Origin: Clostridium aestuarii
Lineage (GTDB): Bacteria; Bacillota; Clostridia; Clostridiales; Clostridiaceae
Assembly (NCBI RefSeq): GCF_026735135.1
Contig: NZ_JAPQER010000002.1
Coordinates: 744,001-808,000, forward strand
DNA: 64,000 nucleotides
Direction of reading: 5' to 3'
A model generated the notes under the pieces. That model was not told the origin of the DNA, did not search any database, and saw nothing but the letters and a program-made list of their open reading frames with translations. Of this stretch, positions 37,325 through 47,977 are shown in pieces (positions within the stretch are counted from its first letter, which is position 1; every line of letters begins with the position of its first letter). The position numbers and the translations under genes are program-made.

Positions 37325-38629
37325 ATGAACAAACTAATAACATACATACTAGCCTTTATATTAATATTTTCACTGACAGCAAATAAAGCTGAAGCCAAAA
37401 ATGTACCCCCTAAAATATCTGCTGATGGGGTCGTGTTGATGGATGCAACAACTGGCTCAATATTATATTCTAAAAATCAAGATTCAAAGTACCCTCCAGC
37501 TTCTACTACTAAAATCATGACCGCTCTTTTAGCTCTTGAAAATTGTAAATTGGACGATATAGTAAAGATAGGTAAAAAACCTCCTTTTGTAGAAGGAAGT
37601 AGAATAGGAATTTTGGAAGGTGAAAAATTATCTGTAAAAGATTTATTATATGGATTATTATTACAATCTGGTAATGATTGTGCACAAGCACTAGCAGAAC
37701 ACATTTCAGGTTCTATTGATACATTTAGTGAATTAATGAATAAAAGAGCTTTAGAATTAGGTTGTCAAAATACTAACTTTGTAAACCCTCACGGGCTATA
37801 CGATGCTGCCCATAGAACAAGTGCAATGGATCTTGCATTAATATTAAAAGAACTTAGCAAACATAAAGAATTTAAAGAAATTGCAACCACTACAATGTAC
37901 TACATAGAACCTACAAACAAGAGCAAAGAAAAACGTCCAATTTGGAATAAAAATAGGTTAATTCAACCTAACTCAGAATATTATTATGAGGGATGTGAAG
38001 GTGGTAAAACTGGCTATACTGTTCAATCAAAGCATTCTTATGTATCTGTTGCATCAAAAAATGGACAGAGGCTTATAGCTGTCCTACTTCATGATTCAGA
38101 ACGTACTTATTGGTCAGATGTACGAAAATTATTTGATTATGGTTTTGACAATTTTTCTTTAGAAACATTCTATTTAGAAGGAGATCACCTAACTGAATAT
38201 ACTATAAATGATAATATTAAAATCCCCCTTTTAGCTAGTGAAAACTTTTATTATGTAAAAAACAGCTCATCAAATGAAGTTCCTACGCTAAAAATAAATA
38301 ATAAAGATTTAAGTGAAAAGTCTTTTAAAAGAGGAGATAATATATTAACTGCTTCTATATTATACAAAGATAAGCGTATAGGAACCTTAAACTTAGCTAG
38401 TGGCATTGATTATTCATCCAAAAAACCTTTGTTTAATTTTAGTGAAAAATTTAATTTTAATATGATAAAATCATTCTTATTGAAAATATTAAAATTTACT
38501 TCTATATTATTAATACTAGCAATTATTATGTTACGAATAAGAAAAAAAATTAGAGACAAAAAAAGAAGAAAAAGAAAAGAAAAGATACGCGAAAAGATTT
38601 ATATGTCTAAGTACAAAAACTTTAAATAA
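37325..38629 (+). CDS. dacF: D-alanyl-D-alanine carboxypeptidase (S11, DacF-type)
   Basis: Low-molecular-mass penicillin-binding protein that trims peptidoglycan stem peptides. Signal peptide MNKLITYILAFILIFSLTAN with cleavage after AEA; penicilloyl motifs STTK, SGND and KTGYT are all present; C-terminal hydrophobic anchor (about 380-405) followed by a basic tail. I chose the second ATG of an ATGATG pair, six bases after GGAGG. 434 residues. In Bacillus DacF is forespore-expressed; here a sigma-A promoter is seen. Confidence 0.93.
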   Translation: MNKLITYILAFILIFSLTANKAEAKNVPPKISADGVVLMDATTGSILYSKNQDSKYPPASTTKIMTALLALENCKLDDIVKIGKKPPFVEGSRIGILEGEKLSVKDLLYGLLLQSGNDCAQALAEHISGSIDTFSELMNKRALELGCQNTNFVNPHGLYDAAHRTSAMDLALILKELSKHKEFKEIATTTMYYIEPTNKSKEKRPIWNKNRLIQPNSEYYYEGCEGGKTGYTVQSKHSYVSVASKNGQRLIAVLLHDSERTYWSDVRKLFDYGFDNFSLETFYLEGDHLTEYTINDNIKIPLLASENFYYVKNSSSNEVPTLKINNKDLSEKSFKRGDNILTASILYKDKRIGTLNLASGIDYSSKKPLFNFSEKFNFNMIKSFLLKILKFTSILLILAIIMLRIRKKIRDKKRRKRKEKIREKIYMSKYKNFK

Positions 38630-38630
38630 T

Positions 38631-38670
38631 AAAAGAGCACAAATTTAAACATTTATATTTGTGCTCTTTT
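38631..38670. terminator. bidirectional terminator between dacF and rluD
   Basis: Fourteen-bp stem AAAAGAGCACAAAT with ATTTGTGCTCTTTT and a 12-base loop, serving the convergent genes on both strands. Confidence 0.92.
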
Positions 38671-39580
38671 ATACTTTATAACTTTTTTTAAGTTTCGTTA
38701 AAAGCTCATTCATATCATTAGGCAATCCACACTCAAAATTTAATATTTGTGATGTTCTAGGATGAGGAATTTGTAGCCTGTATGCATGTAAAGCCTGTCT
38801 ATCAATATATTTTCTTACTTCATTTCCATATAAAGTATCTCCAAAAATGGGATGTCCTATACTACTTAAATGTACTCTTATCTGATGTGTTCTTCCTGTT
38901 TCTAAAGTAAGCTTAACTAGATCTGCATCATTAAAACTCTCCACAACCTCAAAATGAGTTATACTTTCTTGACCCCTTTTGTCTATAACTCGTTTAATAC
39001 TTCCATCCTCGCATTTATATATAGGTTTATGTATTATTCCTTTTTTCTCTTTAAGATTTCCATGAACAATTGCTAAATAATTTTTTTGAAATTCAGCTTT
39101 ATCCATATCCCTAGCAAGAGCCATGTGACTAAAAGAATTTTTAGCCACAAGTATTAAGCCAGTTGTATCTCTATCAAGTCTACTAACTAGTCTTACAATG
39201 CTCTTTTCATTTTTTTCTTTAAAATAATACAATAATCCATTAGTTAGTGTTCCATTAGGATAATTCCTAGTTGGATGCACTATCATATTGGAGGGCTTGT
39301 TAACTATAATAATATCACAATCTTCATATATTACATCAAGCTGTATTTTTTCTGGAACAATATCTTGTTGTTCTTCTTTTTTTTCAATTTCAACTTCAAT
39401 TCTATCTCCAGCTCTTACTCTAGTATATAAAGTAACATTATTATCGTTTATTTTCACATGCCCATCTCGTACAGCTTTTCTACTAAATCTGCTAGAAAAT
39501 TTAGCTATACTTCGTAAATACTCATTAAGCTTTAAATTATCCTCATCAGCATTTACATTAAAAACTAATTTATTACTCAA
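38669..39580 (-). CDS. rluD: RluA-family pseudouridine synthase (RluD-like)
   Basis: Converts uridines of 23S rRNA (or tRNA) to pseudouridine. N-terminal S4 domain (LNEYLRSIAKFSSRFSRKA), catalytic motif SRLDRDTTGLILVAK with the nucleophilic Asp, and GRTHQIRVHLSSIGHPIFGD. 303 residues. TTG start overlapping the ridA stop by eight bases, so coupled to ridA. Position-specificity among RluA/C/D types is not decided. Confidence 0.9.
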   Translation of the reverse strand: MSNKLVFNVNADEDNLKLNEYLRSIAKFSSRFSRKAVRDGHVKINDNNVTLYTRVRAGDRIEVEIEKKEEQQDIVPEKIQLDVIYEDCDIIIVNKPSNMIVHPTRNYPNGTLTNGLLYYFKEKNEKSIVRLVSRLDRDTTGLILVAKNSFSHMALARDMDKAEFQKNYLAIVHGNLKEKKGIIHKPIYKCEDGSIKRVIDKRGQESITHFEVVESFNDADLVKLTLETGRTHQIRVHLSSIGHPIFGDTLYGNEVRKYIDRQALHAYRLQIPHPRTSQILNFECGLPNDMNELLTKLKKSYKV

Positions 39581-39956
39581 CTATAGCTATAACTTCTATT
39601 TCAAGTAATGCGCCTAATGGAAGTTTTCCCACTTGGAAGCAAGATCTTGCTGGTTGTTCAGAAGGGAAGTACTTACCATAAACTTCATTTACTTTTCCAA
39701 AATCATTAATATCACTTAATAAAACAGTAGTTTTTACTACTTTAGAAAAATCAGTTCCTGCTTCTTCTAAAATTGCTTTTAAACTTTGCATAACTCTTTC
39801 TGCAGCAGCTGCTACATCACCAGTAACTAATTCTCCGTTTTCTGGATTTATTGGAACTTGACCTGAAGTAAATAATAAATTTCCCACCTTAACTGCTTGT
39901 GAATATGGACCTACTGCACCTGGTGCTTTTTTAGTACTAATAATTTCTTTTTTCAT
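39573..39956 (-). CDS. ridA: RidA family enamine/imine deaminase
   Basis: Hydrolyses reactive 2-aminoacrylate-type enamines. Family signatures: PGAVGPYSQAVKVGNLLFTS, TSGQVPINPENGELV, and ARSCFQVGKLPLGALLEIEV with the substrate-binding Arg. 127 residues. AGGAGG seven bases before ATG. In clostridia it commonly lies in this area; here it occupies the place after lytR where rsfS would be expected. Confidence 0.94.
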   Translation of the reverse strand: MKKEIISTKKAPGAVGPYSQAVKVGNLLFTSGQVPINPENGELVTGDVAAAAERVMQSLKAILEEAGTDFSKVVKTTVLLSDINDFGKVNEVYGKYFPSEQPARSCFQVGKLPLGALLEIEVIAIVE

Positions 39957-40181
39957 TTTATATTCCTCCTAGTTTTCATTTTATATTTTATGTAATTGTT
40001 ATTTTTACACAACATAACTATTATATCAAATTTTTTATTTTTTAACTACTTTTTTCTATATTTTTAATACTAAATCCTTTTATATAATACATTTGTTTGC
40101 TTTTTAACTACAATAACATGAATTTTGATTTTACTTTATTCATTTGTATTAGCATAATAGTGTCTTTTTCTTGTCTTAAAG

Positions 40182-41222
40182 CTATTTTCTATAATTAGTA
40201 AGCAACCTCGTTTTATTCACTCCATTTAAAAATACAATTTTATTTTTATTCATCCTAGCTTGTTCTTTATTCACTTTAATGTCATGTATTTCATCCAAAA
40301 TTTTTTTATTGTATTGTTTTTCATAAATGAAATAAGAAATTTCTTCTAAATATTCGGTTTCTCCTTTTAAACTATACATACTAATTTGATTAGCACTAAT
40401 ACAATTATATCCGTATTTCATTATATCATCAATTGACATGTTTGTTTGACAATATTTAGGCAAGATCATAAGAATTGCTGGAATTCTTGGTATTATTTTA
40501 GGACTTTTAACTTTTTCAACAACTTTATCTATAAAAATATGCTGATTTTGTATCCTTCCAAGATCGCCTTCCGCAAGTCCAGTTCCATTATTATTTTTTC
40601 TCCATCTGAAAAATTGTTCTGCCTTTTCCCCATCTAAATGAACAATCGTACCTTTTTTAAAATGAATATGTAAATCTTGAGTATCATCATCATAATTCAT
40701 AACATTCTGTATTTTTACATCTATTCCTCCAATGCAATCTACAATTTTTCTAAACCCTTCATAATTTAACTTTACATAATAATCAACATCTAGACTTAAA
40801 AGCTTTTCTACTGCATCTACAGCACATTCTGCTCCACCCACAGCATTTGCTGCATTAATTTTTGCATTTTTTCTGTTAATCCTTATCAAAGTATCTCTTG
40901 GAATAGATACTATATTAACTTTTTTCTGTACATCGTTATAATGAACAAGCATCATTGTGTCTGTTCTTTTAGGATTATTTTTATCTTTGACTCCTGGAGT
41001 TCCTATGTCTTCTCCTAAAGCTAAAATATTTATTGACTTATCGTTTTTATATTTATCATCATATGTATCGTCAATCACATTATCTATTTCATCATTGACA
41101 ACTTCAGGATTACTATTTAACCCTTTATGTAGATATTTTTCACTTAACAGCATCAAACATATAGCAAATATTAAAACTATTATTGAACTTTTAAAAAGAT
41201 TTTTCTTTCTTTTTTTACTCAT
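40182..41222 (-). CDS. LytR-CpsA-Psr family wall-polymer ligase
   Basis: Attaches anionic glycopolymers to peptidoglycan at the outer membrane face. Signal anchor about 10-27, then the LCP domain with RTDTMMLVHYNDVQKKVNIV, VSIPRDTLIRI, INAANAVGG and FRWRKNN (lipid-pyrophosphate binding Arg/Asp). 346 residues. GGAGG four bases before the ATG; the gene overlaps yqeK by eight bases. Confidence 0.9.
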   Translation of the reverse strand: MSKKRKKNLFKSSIIVLIFAICLMLLSEKYLHKGLNSNPEVVNDEIDNVIDDTYDDKYKNDKSINILALGEDIGTPGVKDKNNPKRTDTMMLVHYNDVQKKVNIVSIPRDTLIRINRKNAKINAANAVGGAECAVDAVEKLLSLDVDYYVKLNYEGFRKIVDCIGGIDVKIQNVMNYDDDTQDLHIHFKKGTIVHLDGEKAEQFFRWRKNNNGTGLAEGDLGRIQNQHIFIDKVVEKVKSPKIIPRIPAILMILPKYCQTNMSIDDIMKYGYNCISANQISMYSLKGETEYLEEISYFIYEKQYNKKILDEIHDIKVNKEQARMNKNKIVFLNGVNKTRLLTNYRK

Positions 41223-41799
41223 CTTTCCTCCATTTTAGGGAATATAACATATAATTTCTAGCCTCTATTGTATCATTATGTAAAAGTTCTCCTTTATCAA
41301 CTACATATTTTATAGTATTATCAAAACACATAATTAACCCTTCATTCAAATTTTCATAAGTTACCTTTCTTACTCTTTCAACCCCTGGAAAACTTCTTAG
41401 AGGTTCAATGTAATCTGCTATGTAAATAATTTTATCAAGAAGAGTCATATTTCTTCTAGCAGTAGTATGATAAACTACAGCATCTAATACTTCATTATCT
41501 TCTATTCCCATAGTATTTTTTGCAATATAAGCACCTACAACGCCGTGTAATATATTCGAATTTCCTAAACACACTTCATTTATATTATACCCATATTTTT
41601 CAGCAATATTTAACATTTCATCATTTTTTACGTATTTACCACAGTCATGAACAAGTCCTGCTATTTTTGCTTTTTCCACATTAGCACCATAAATTTCTGC
41701 AAGCTTCACTGCAGTATCTCTAACACTTAAACTATGTTTAAATCTTTTATCCTTTAAATTTCTCTTTAAATATTCTATTATTTTTTTCTCTGACCACAT
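41215..41799 (-). CDS. yqeK: HD-domain Ap4A hydrolase YqeK
   Basis: Symmetrical bis(5'-nucleosyl)-tetraphosphatase of the HD family. Motifs: FKHSLSVRDTAVKLAE, LVHDCGKYVK, ILHGVVGAYIA and YIADYIEPLRSFPG (metal and catalytic residues). 194 residues. GGGGG upstream of ATG. In the conserved nadD-yqeK-lytR group. Confidence 0.94.
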   Translation of the reverse strand: MWSEKKIIEYLKRNLKDKRFKHSLSVRDTAVKLAEIYGANVEKAKIAGLVHDCGKYVKNDEMLNIAEKYGYNINEVCLGNSNILHGVVGAYIAKNTMGIEDNEVLDAVVYHTTARRNMTLLDKIIYIADYIEPLRSFPGVERVRKVTYENLNEGLIMCFDNTIKYVVDKGELLHNDTIEARNYMLYSLKWRKDE

Positions 41800-41819
41800 T
41801 TTAAAATCCCCCGTATAAA

Positions 41820-42425
41820 TTATAATTTATATAAATTCATTTTTGTAAGCAAATCTTCTAATTTTTCTGGCACTAAATAACTTATGTTTTCTCCTTTTTT
41901 TACTTTTTTTCTAATATTCGTAGAAGAAATCTCCAAAATAGGTATATCTAAAAACGTAATTTTTTTATTATATTTTTCTTCAACTTTATTTTTGTGCATA
42001 ATAATTTCCTCTTTGCTGTATCCAGGTCTATTAAAGACTACAAATTCACACAACTCTAAAATCTTGTTTGCATTTTTCCATAAACATATATCCATCAAGC
42101 AATCTGCACCTGTTATAAAATACCATTTAGTTTTAGGCTCCATTTTATTAAAAAACTCTAAAGTTTCATAAGTATAACTTAAACCTTTTTTATTTATTTC
42201 ATAATCACTTATATCAAATTTTTCCTCATTTTGTATAATTTTTTTTATAAAATTATATCTAATACATGAATCCGTTAATTTTTTATTAGTTTTATGAGGT
42301 GGATTACCAGATGGCATAAATATAACCTTATCCAGGTGCAATTTATATAATGATTCATATGCTACATGTAAATGTCCATTATGTATAGGATCAAAGGTAC
42401 CACCAAAAATTCCTTTTTTACTCAC
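41820..42425 (-). CDS. nadD: nicotinate-nucleotide adenylyltransferase
   Basis: NaMN + ATP to NaAD in NAD synthesis. Nucleotidyltransferase signature GIFGGTFDPIHNGHLHVA (HxGH) and ISSTNIRKKV near the C-terminus; YFITGADCLMD in the middle. GTG start nine bases after AAAGGAT. 201 residues. Confidence 0.96.
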   Translation of the reverse strand: MSKKGIFGGTFDPIHNGHLHVAYESLYKLHLDKVIFMPSGNPPHKTNKKLTDSCIRYNFIKKIIQNEEKFDISDYEINKKGLSYTYETLEFFNKMEPKTKWYFITGADCLMDICLWKNANKILELCEFVVFNRPGYSKEEIIMHKNKVEEKYNKKITFLDIPILEISSTNIRKKVKKGENISYLVPEKLEDLLTKMNLYKL

Positions 42426-42577
42426 AATATATCATCCTTTTTTTTATTTTTTATAAATCAAATACTGTTTTATATTATAAAATTCAGAATAAATTTTCTA
42501 CAATATAAAAGTATATCATAAAAAGAGTAAAATTTATTGTAAAATTAAAAGGTATGCATTTTTTATCTAAAGCAAAG

Positions 42578-43702
42578 CTACTTACCAAAATTCAATGTAT
42601 CATTTGCAGATTCCACTTTAACATCTACATTTACAATTAAATCTATTATTTCCATAATATTTTCAACCTTTTTTTCTGGATATTTTCTGTATAGTTCTTC
42701 AGTAATATCAAAAACATCTAAATTTTCATCTTTAAATTTATAAAAAATATTATAGCATGCTTTTTTTATGTTATTTTCTGTTGTCTGTTCAAGTTGCTTT
42801 AATGATCTATCATTTATAGTAAATTGCTTTTGAACTTCTGCTAAAGAAGTTTTCACTCGTATGTTTTTGATTAATTTTATACCTTTTTCATCATATTCAA
42901 TCTTTGTATTTGTCTTACTATTTAAAATTTCTAAAGTTATAAATTTATTATTTTCTTGAGGATTTGCAGGTTCTAATGTACCTGATTTCACACTATTCAT
43001 CATAAAATTAAACCCCTGACCCTCCTCTCTTTTTATAACTCCAACCATCTTATCGTCTTTTATTATAGCTCCTCCAGATATTTCTATTTGATTCTGTAGA
43101 ACATCCTTTTTCTTTTGTATTATAGTTACTATATTGATTTTATCACCAATTAATCTTTGGTTATAAAATTCATTTAGTGGTAATTCCATAGCTCTAGAAG
43201 ATGCACCTATATTATCTATTAACTCCCTAATATATATTCCTACATAGTTTTCTTCCTTATAATTTGGCTTAATTATCTTCTCAGGATCATCAATACAAAT
43301 AGCAATATATGATCTTATAAGTAATTCTTGGTCTCTATCAAAAAAATCAACAAAATTATCCAAACCATATTCAGCAGCTCTTTGAGTAAAAACCACAACT
43401 TTATTTTGTGTATAATCAAGCTTAAAACTAGATCCTAAAGCAATATCTCTCACTGTTTCCAATAAAGTTTTACCTGTACCCTTAAAAATAAGTCTTTCAT
43501 CTTTTCCAGCCTCATTTTCACCTCCTATGTTAGCTTTGAAAGCCTCAACATACATTATAGGATTGTTATTGTTTTTATTGATATCAACAAATACCGATGT
43601 AACAAATAAAACCTTGTTAATATCTTTGTAACTAAAACATCCGACTATAAAGACACTATTCATAATTATTATAATAAAAAAACAAATAATCTTTTTCATC
43701 AT
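42578..43702 (-). CDS. gerKC: spore germination receptor subunit C (GerKC-type lipoprotein)
   Basis: Lipoprotein of a GerA-type germinant receptor. Signal peptide with lipobox FIVGC (Cys 22), then the GerC N-terminal domain (VDINKNNNNPIMYVEAFKAN) and a conserved C-terminal half. 374 residues. Starts ATGATG overlapping the gerKA stop by four bases. The A-C pair with B divergent is the gerK layout known in C. perfringens; orthology is inferred from that layout. Confidence 0.88.
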   Translation of the reverse strand: MMKKIICFFIIIIMNSVFIVGCFSYKDINKVLFVTSVFVDINKNNNNPIMYVEAFKANIGGENEAGKDERLIFKGTGKTLLETVRDIALGSSFKLDYTQNKVVVFTQRAAEYGLDNFVDFFDRDQELLIRSYIAICIDDPEKIIKPNYKEENYVGIYIRELIDNIGASSRAMELPLNEFYNQRLIGDKINIVTIIQKKKDVLQNQIEISGGAIIKDDKMVGVIKREEGQGFNFMMNSVKSGTLEPANPQENNKFITLEILNSKTNTKIEYDEKGIKLIKNIRVKTSLAEVQKQFTINDRSLKQLEQTTENNIKKACYNIFYKFKDENLDVFDITEELYRKYPEKKVENIMEIIDLIVNVDVKVESANDTLNFGK

Positions 43703-45096
43703 TTCCCATCCTCATCAAATATATTTTTAGATATTTCACTAAGATTTCCTCTGACAACTACATCTTTAAGTTTCTTAGTTTGTAGTGTTCCTAGTGGATA
43801 TAAATAAGGATATCCACAACTATCCAATACTGCAAGATGTGAAATCAAGATGAAAAAGCCCATATAAAATCCTGGTAATCCTAATAGTGATGAAAACATT
43901 AATATTATTATTTCCCATGTCAAAATAGCTTTATATAAAGTGGGAATCAAAAAAGTCGCAATTGAAGATAATGCAACAACTACAATAGTACTTTGTGACG
44001 CTAATCCAGCTCCAATAGCTGCCTCTCCTAAAATAAGAGCTCCTACTATACTCATAGCCTGACCTGTAGGTTGTGGAAGTCTTATCCCCGCTTCTCTTAG
44101 CAATTGAAAAAAAATAATCATAAGTAACACTTCCACTATAGTAGGAAAAGGGACTCCCGCTCTAGCATTTGCTAATCTAAATACAAATATAGTAGGGATT
44201 AGAGAAGAATGATACGTTGTTAAAGCAACATAAAGTCCTGGCAGCAAAAGGCCAGCTAAAAAAGCAATCCACCTTTGAAGTCTTGATATATTTACATAAT
44301 GTTTGGTTAAATAATAATCATCAGCCGCTTGTAAGTGTTCTAAGAAAAAATAAGGTGCAATAACCACCTGTGGTGAGCCGTCTACAATCACTATAACTTT
44401 TCCTTCAAATAATTTTGAAGCAGCTATATCCGGTTTCTCTGTATATCCAATTGTATCAAACACAGTATTACTATACTTTAGTTTTTCTTCAATATAATTT
44501 ATGTCCAAAACAAAATCTGTATTTATATTTTCAATTATATTTTTTACATATCTAACCAAAGTTTGAGGTGCTGTTTCTTTAATATAACAAATCATCACTG
44601 CAGTATTTGATTTTTGACCTAAAGATAAACTTTCAAATTTTAAATTTTCATTTTTAATCCTTCTTCTTATCAACGCAACATTATCAACACTAACCTCTGT
44701 AAAGCCTTCTCTAGGGCCTTTAATCACTGCTTCCGTTGGTGGAATATCTATGCTTCTCTTCGAAAATCCTTTAGCTTCACAATAAATTGCAGTCTGCCAA
44801 AAATCACATATCATCACTACATCTCCAGATAATATGTGAAACACTGCATCTTCCTCTGAATTCACATCTCCAATATCATTTGCTACCAAAACTTGTCCTT
44901 TTATATTTTCAATATTATTTACCACATTGCTTTGCATTAAAGGTGAAATTATATACTCACTTATAAATTTTGAATCACATAAATCACTTATAAAAATCAC
45001 ATATATCTTTCCTTCTGTACATTCTATAATCCTATATTTAATATCAAAATTATCCTTTAGTTTTTCTTTTATATAATCAATATATCTTTTATCCAT
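43699..45096 (-). CDS. gerKA: spore germination receptor subunit A (GerKA-type)
   Basis: GerA-family integral membrane subunit, 465 residues. Hydrophilic N-terminal domain to about 240 with FVLDINYIEEKLKYSNTVFD then VIVDGSPQVVIAPYFFLEHL, followed by about five membrane helices and the conserved FPTIVEVLLMIIFFQLLREA then GIRLPQPTGQAMSIVGALIL. AAGGG seven bases before the ATG. First gene of the gerKA-gerKC unit, divergent from gerKB across 167 bases. Confidence 0.9.
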   Translation of the reverse strand: MDKRYIDYIKEKLKDNFDIKYRIIECTEGKIYVIFISDLCDSKFISEYIISPLMQSNVVNNIENIKGQVLVANDIGDVNSEEDAVFHILSGDVVMICDFWQTAIYCEAKGFSKRSIDIPPTEAVIKGPREGFTEVSVDNVALIRRRIKNENLKFESLSLGQKSNTAVMICYIKETAPQTLVRYVKNIIENINTDFVLDINYIEEKLKYSNTVFDTIGYTEKPDIAASKLFEGKVIVIVDGSPQVVIAPYFFLEHLQAADDYYLTKHYVNISRLQRWIAFLAGLLLPGLYVALTTYHSSLIPTIFVFRLANARAGVPFPTIVEVLLMIIFFQLLREAGIRLPQPTGQAMSIVGALILGEAAIGAGLASQSTIVVVALSSIATFLIPTLYKAILTWEIIILMFSSLLGLPGFYMGFFILISHLAVLDSCGYPYLYPLGTLQTKKLKDVVVRGNLSEISKNIFDEDGK

Positions 45097-45263
45097 TGAT
45101 ATCCCTTCTTATAATATAATGTCCTTCTCATATTTTATTTTTTGTAGAAACAGGGATACTATTCGTTTTCTTGTAAATAATATTATAATGATTATAAAAA
45201 ATTAACTATATATGATTTAATTTTATAAAATGTATTAAAATGTATTTAAAAGGTGGTGACTAA

Positions 45264-46349
45264 GTGAACAAATTAAATTCTAGACATTTTATATTTATAA
45301 TTTTAGGAACCACTATAGTAGCATTAAAAACATATCCAAATTTAGTTATTGAATATGCAGGAAGAGATTCATGGATATCACTAATATTAGCTTCTATATT
45401 TATATTTTTATTCTCTATTTACATATTATGGATTTGTAAACAAACTAATTGTTATGATATGCATACCATATATATCTCTTCATTAGGAAATATATTTGGA
45501 ACCTTATTTTTATTTTTATTTACATTAACTTTATTTCTAACTTTAATTGAAAGTTCTTCAATTGAAGCTAGTGGAATGCATGTAAACTTACTATTAGAAA
45601 CTCCCAATTGGTACATACTCATATTTTTCTTATTAGCAGCAGTCTATTCAATTAAGAAAGGACTTAGGTCTATAATAATTATAACTATTATAGCTATTGC
45701 TTTTATAATGGTAGCAGGAATAAATTTAGGTGTAATGACAATGAAATACAAACAAAGCAAATATCTTTTCCCAATTTTAGCTAATGGCATAGATTTAAAC
45801 TTATTAATAGGAGTAATTAAATCACTAGGTTTATACAGCAGTTGGTCAATAGCTATACCTTTTCTAGTAAATATAGATAGCAATAGTAAAAATAAATTAA
45901 TAAAAACTAATATAATTGCATTAGTTATAGTTATACAAATGCAAATTGTTTCTATGACAGGAATCATAATGACTTTTGGACCTAAAAGATCAGTAAATAT
46001 ATTATATCCTAAGCTAATACAAACTCAATTAGTAAGATACTTTGGTTTTTTAGAAAGTGGAGAGTTTTTTGTAATGCTTCAAATGGTAGGTGGATGGTTT
46101 GTAAAGTATATATTAACTTTTTATGCTATTTTAAAACTATTAGAAAGAATAAATTTGCACAGTAAATATAATATATACATAATTACAATTTTAATTTTTA
46201 TATTTTCATTTTTTATTACCCAAAATAATTTTACATTAATTAATTTATTAATTTATTATAACTATATATCATTAATAAATTTTGTCATAGTTCCATTAAT
46301 AGTATTTACTATATTTTTTATGAAAAATAAAAAAACTGCTGATAATTAA
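45264..46349 (+). CDS. gerKB: spore germination receptor subunit B (GerKB-type)
   Basis: GerAB/ArcD-like APC-superfamily protein, 361 residues, about ten membrane helices throughout (for example FIFIILGTTIVALKTYPNLV at the start). Thought to bind the germinant. GTG start, seven bases after AGGTGG. Monocistronic on the plus strand, opposite gerKA-gerKC, the clostridial gerK arrangement. Confidence 0.9.
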   Translation: MNKLNSRHFIFIILGTTIVALKTYPNLVIEYAGRDSWISLILASIFIFLFSIYILWICKQTNCYDMHTIYISSLGNIFGTLFLFLFTLTLFLTLIESSSIEASGMHVNLLLETPNWYILIFFLLAAVYSIKKGLRSIIIITIIAIAFIMVAGINLGVMTMKYKQSKYLFPILANGIDLNLLIGVIKSLGLYSSWSIAIPFLVNIDSNSKNKLIKTNIIALVIVIQMQIVSMTGIIMTFGPKRSVNILYPKLIQTQLVRYFGFLESGEFFVMLQMVGGWFVKYILTFYAILKLLERINLHSKYNIYIITILIFIFSFFITQNNFTLINLLIYYNYISLINFVIVPLIVFTIFFMKNKKTADN

Positions 46350-46362
46350 TTTCAGCAGTTTT
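46332..46362. terminator. bidirectional terminator between gerKB and yhbY
   Basis: Eleven-bp stem AAAACTGCTGA with TCAGCAGTTTT, A/T runs on both sides, covering the gerKB stop. Confidence 0.9.
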
Positions 46363-46371
46363 AATAACTAT

Positions 46372-46662
46372 TTATTTTGGTAACTCTATTTTAGGTTCCT
46401 TTGCTCTTTTATATAGTACAACCACATTCCCTATAGCTTGAACGCCCTCACAATTTATTTCTTCGCATAAAATATCCGACGCTTCCCTTGCTGTTATTCC
46501 ACTATTATTAAGAACTTTCAATTTAACAATCTCTCTCTTTCTTAATGCATCTTTGACTTGCTTTAAAAAAGTTTCTTCAACCCCATTTTTTCCCACTTGA
46601 AAAATAGGTTGTATTCTATTAGCAAGACCTCTTAAATAGCTTCTTTGTTTACTAGTTATCAT
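46372..46662 (-). CDS. yhbY: ribosome assembly RNA-binding protein YhbY (CRM domain)
   Basis: Small CRM-domain protein that binds pre-50S. SKQRSYLRGLANRIQPIFQV then GKNGVEETFLKQVKDALRKR; the GxxG-like loop is VGKNG. I chose ATG 46662, six bases after AGGAGG, giving 96 residues; the upstream start is inside obg. Downstream of obg. Confidence 0.95.
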   Translation of the reverse strand: MITSKQRSYLRGLANRIQPIFQVGKNGVEETFLKQVKDALRKREIVKLKVLNNSGITAREASDILCEEINCEGVQAIGNVVVLYKRAKEPKIELPK

Positions 46663-46672
46663 ACTTATCCTC

Positions 46673-47965
<1,293 letters not shown>

Positions 47966-47977
47966 TTAGTTTATTTA

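Noticed and set aside
39957-40181. Possible rsfS remnant after lytR
   Set aside because: I read both strands and found no recognisable RsfS motif.
45097-45263. Sigma-G/sigma-F promoter candidates in the gerK divergent region
   Set aside because: Several TATAAT-like strings exist, but none shows a convincing forespore -35/-10 pair in both directions.
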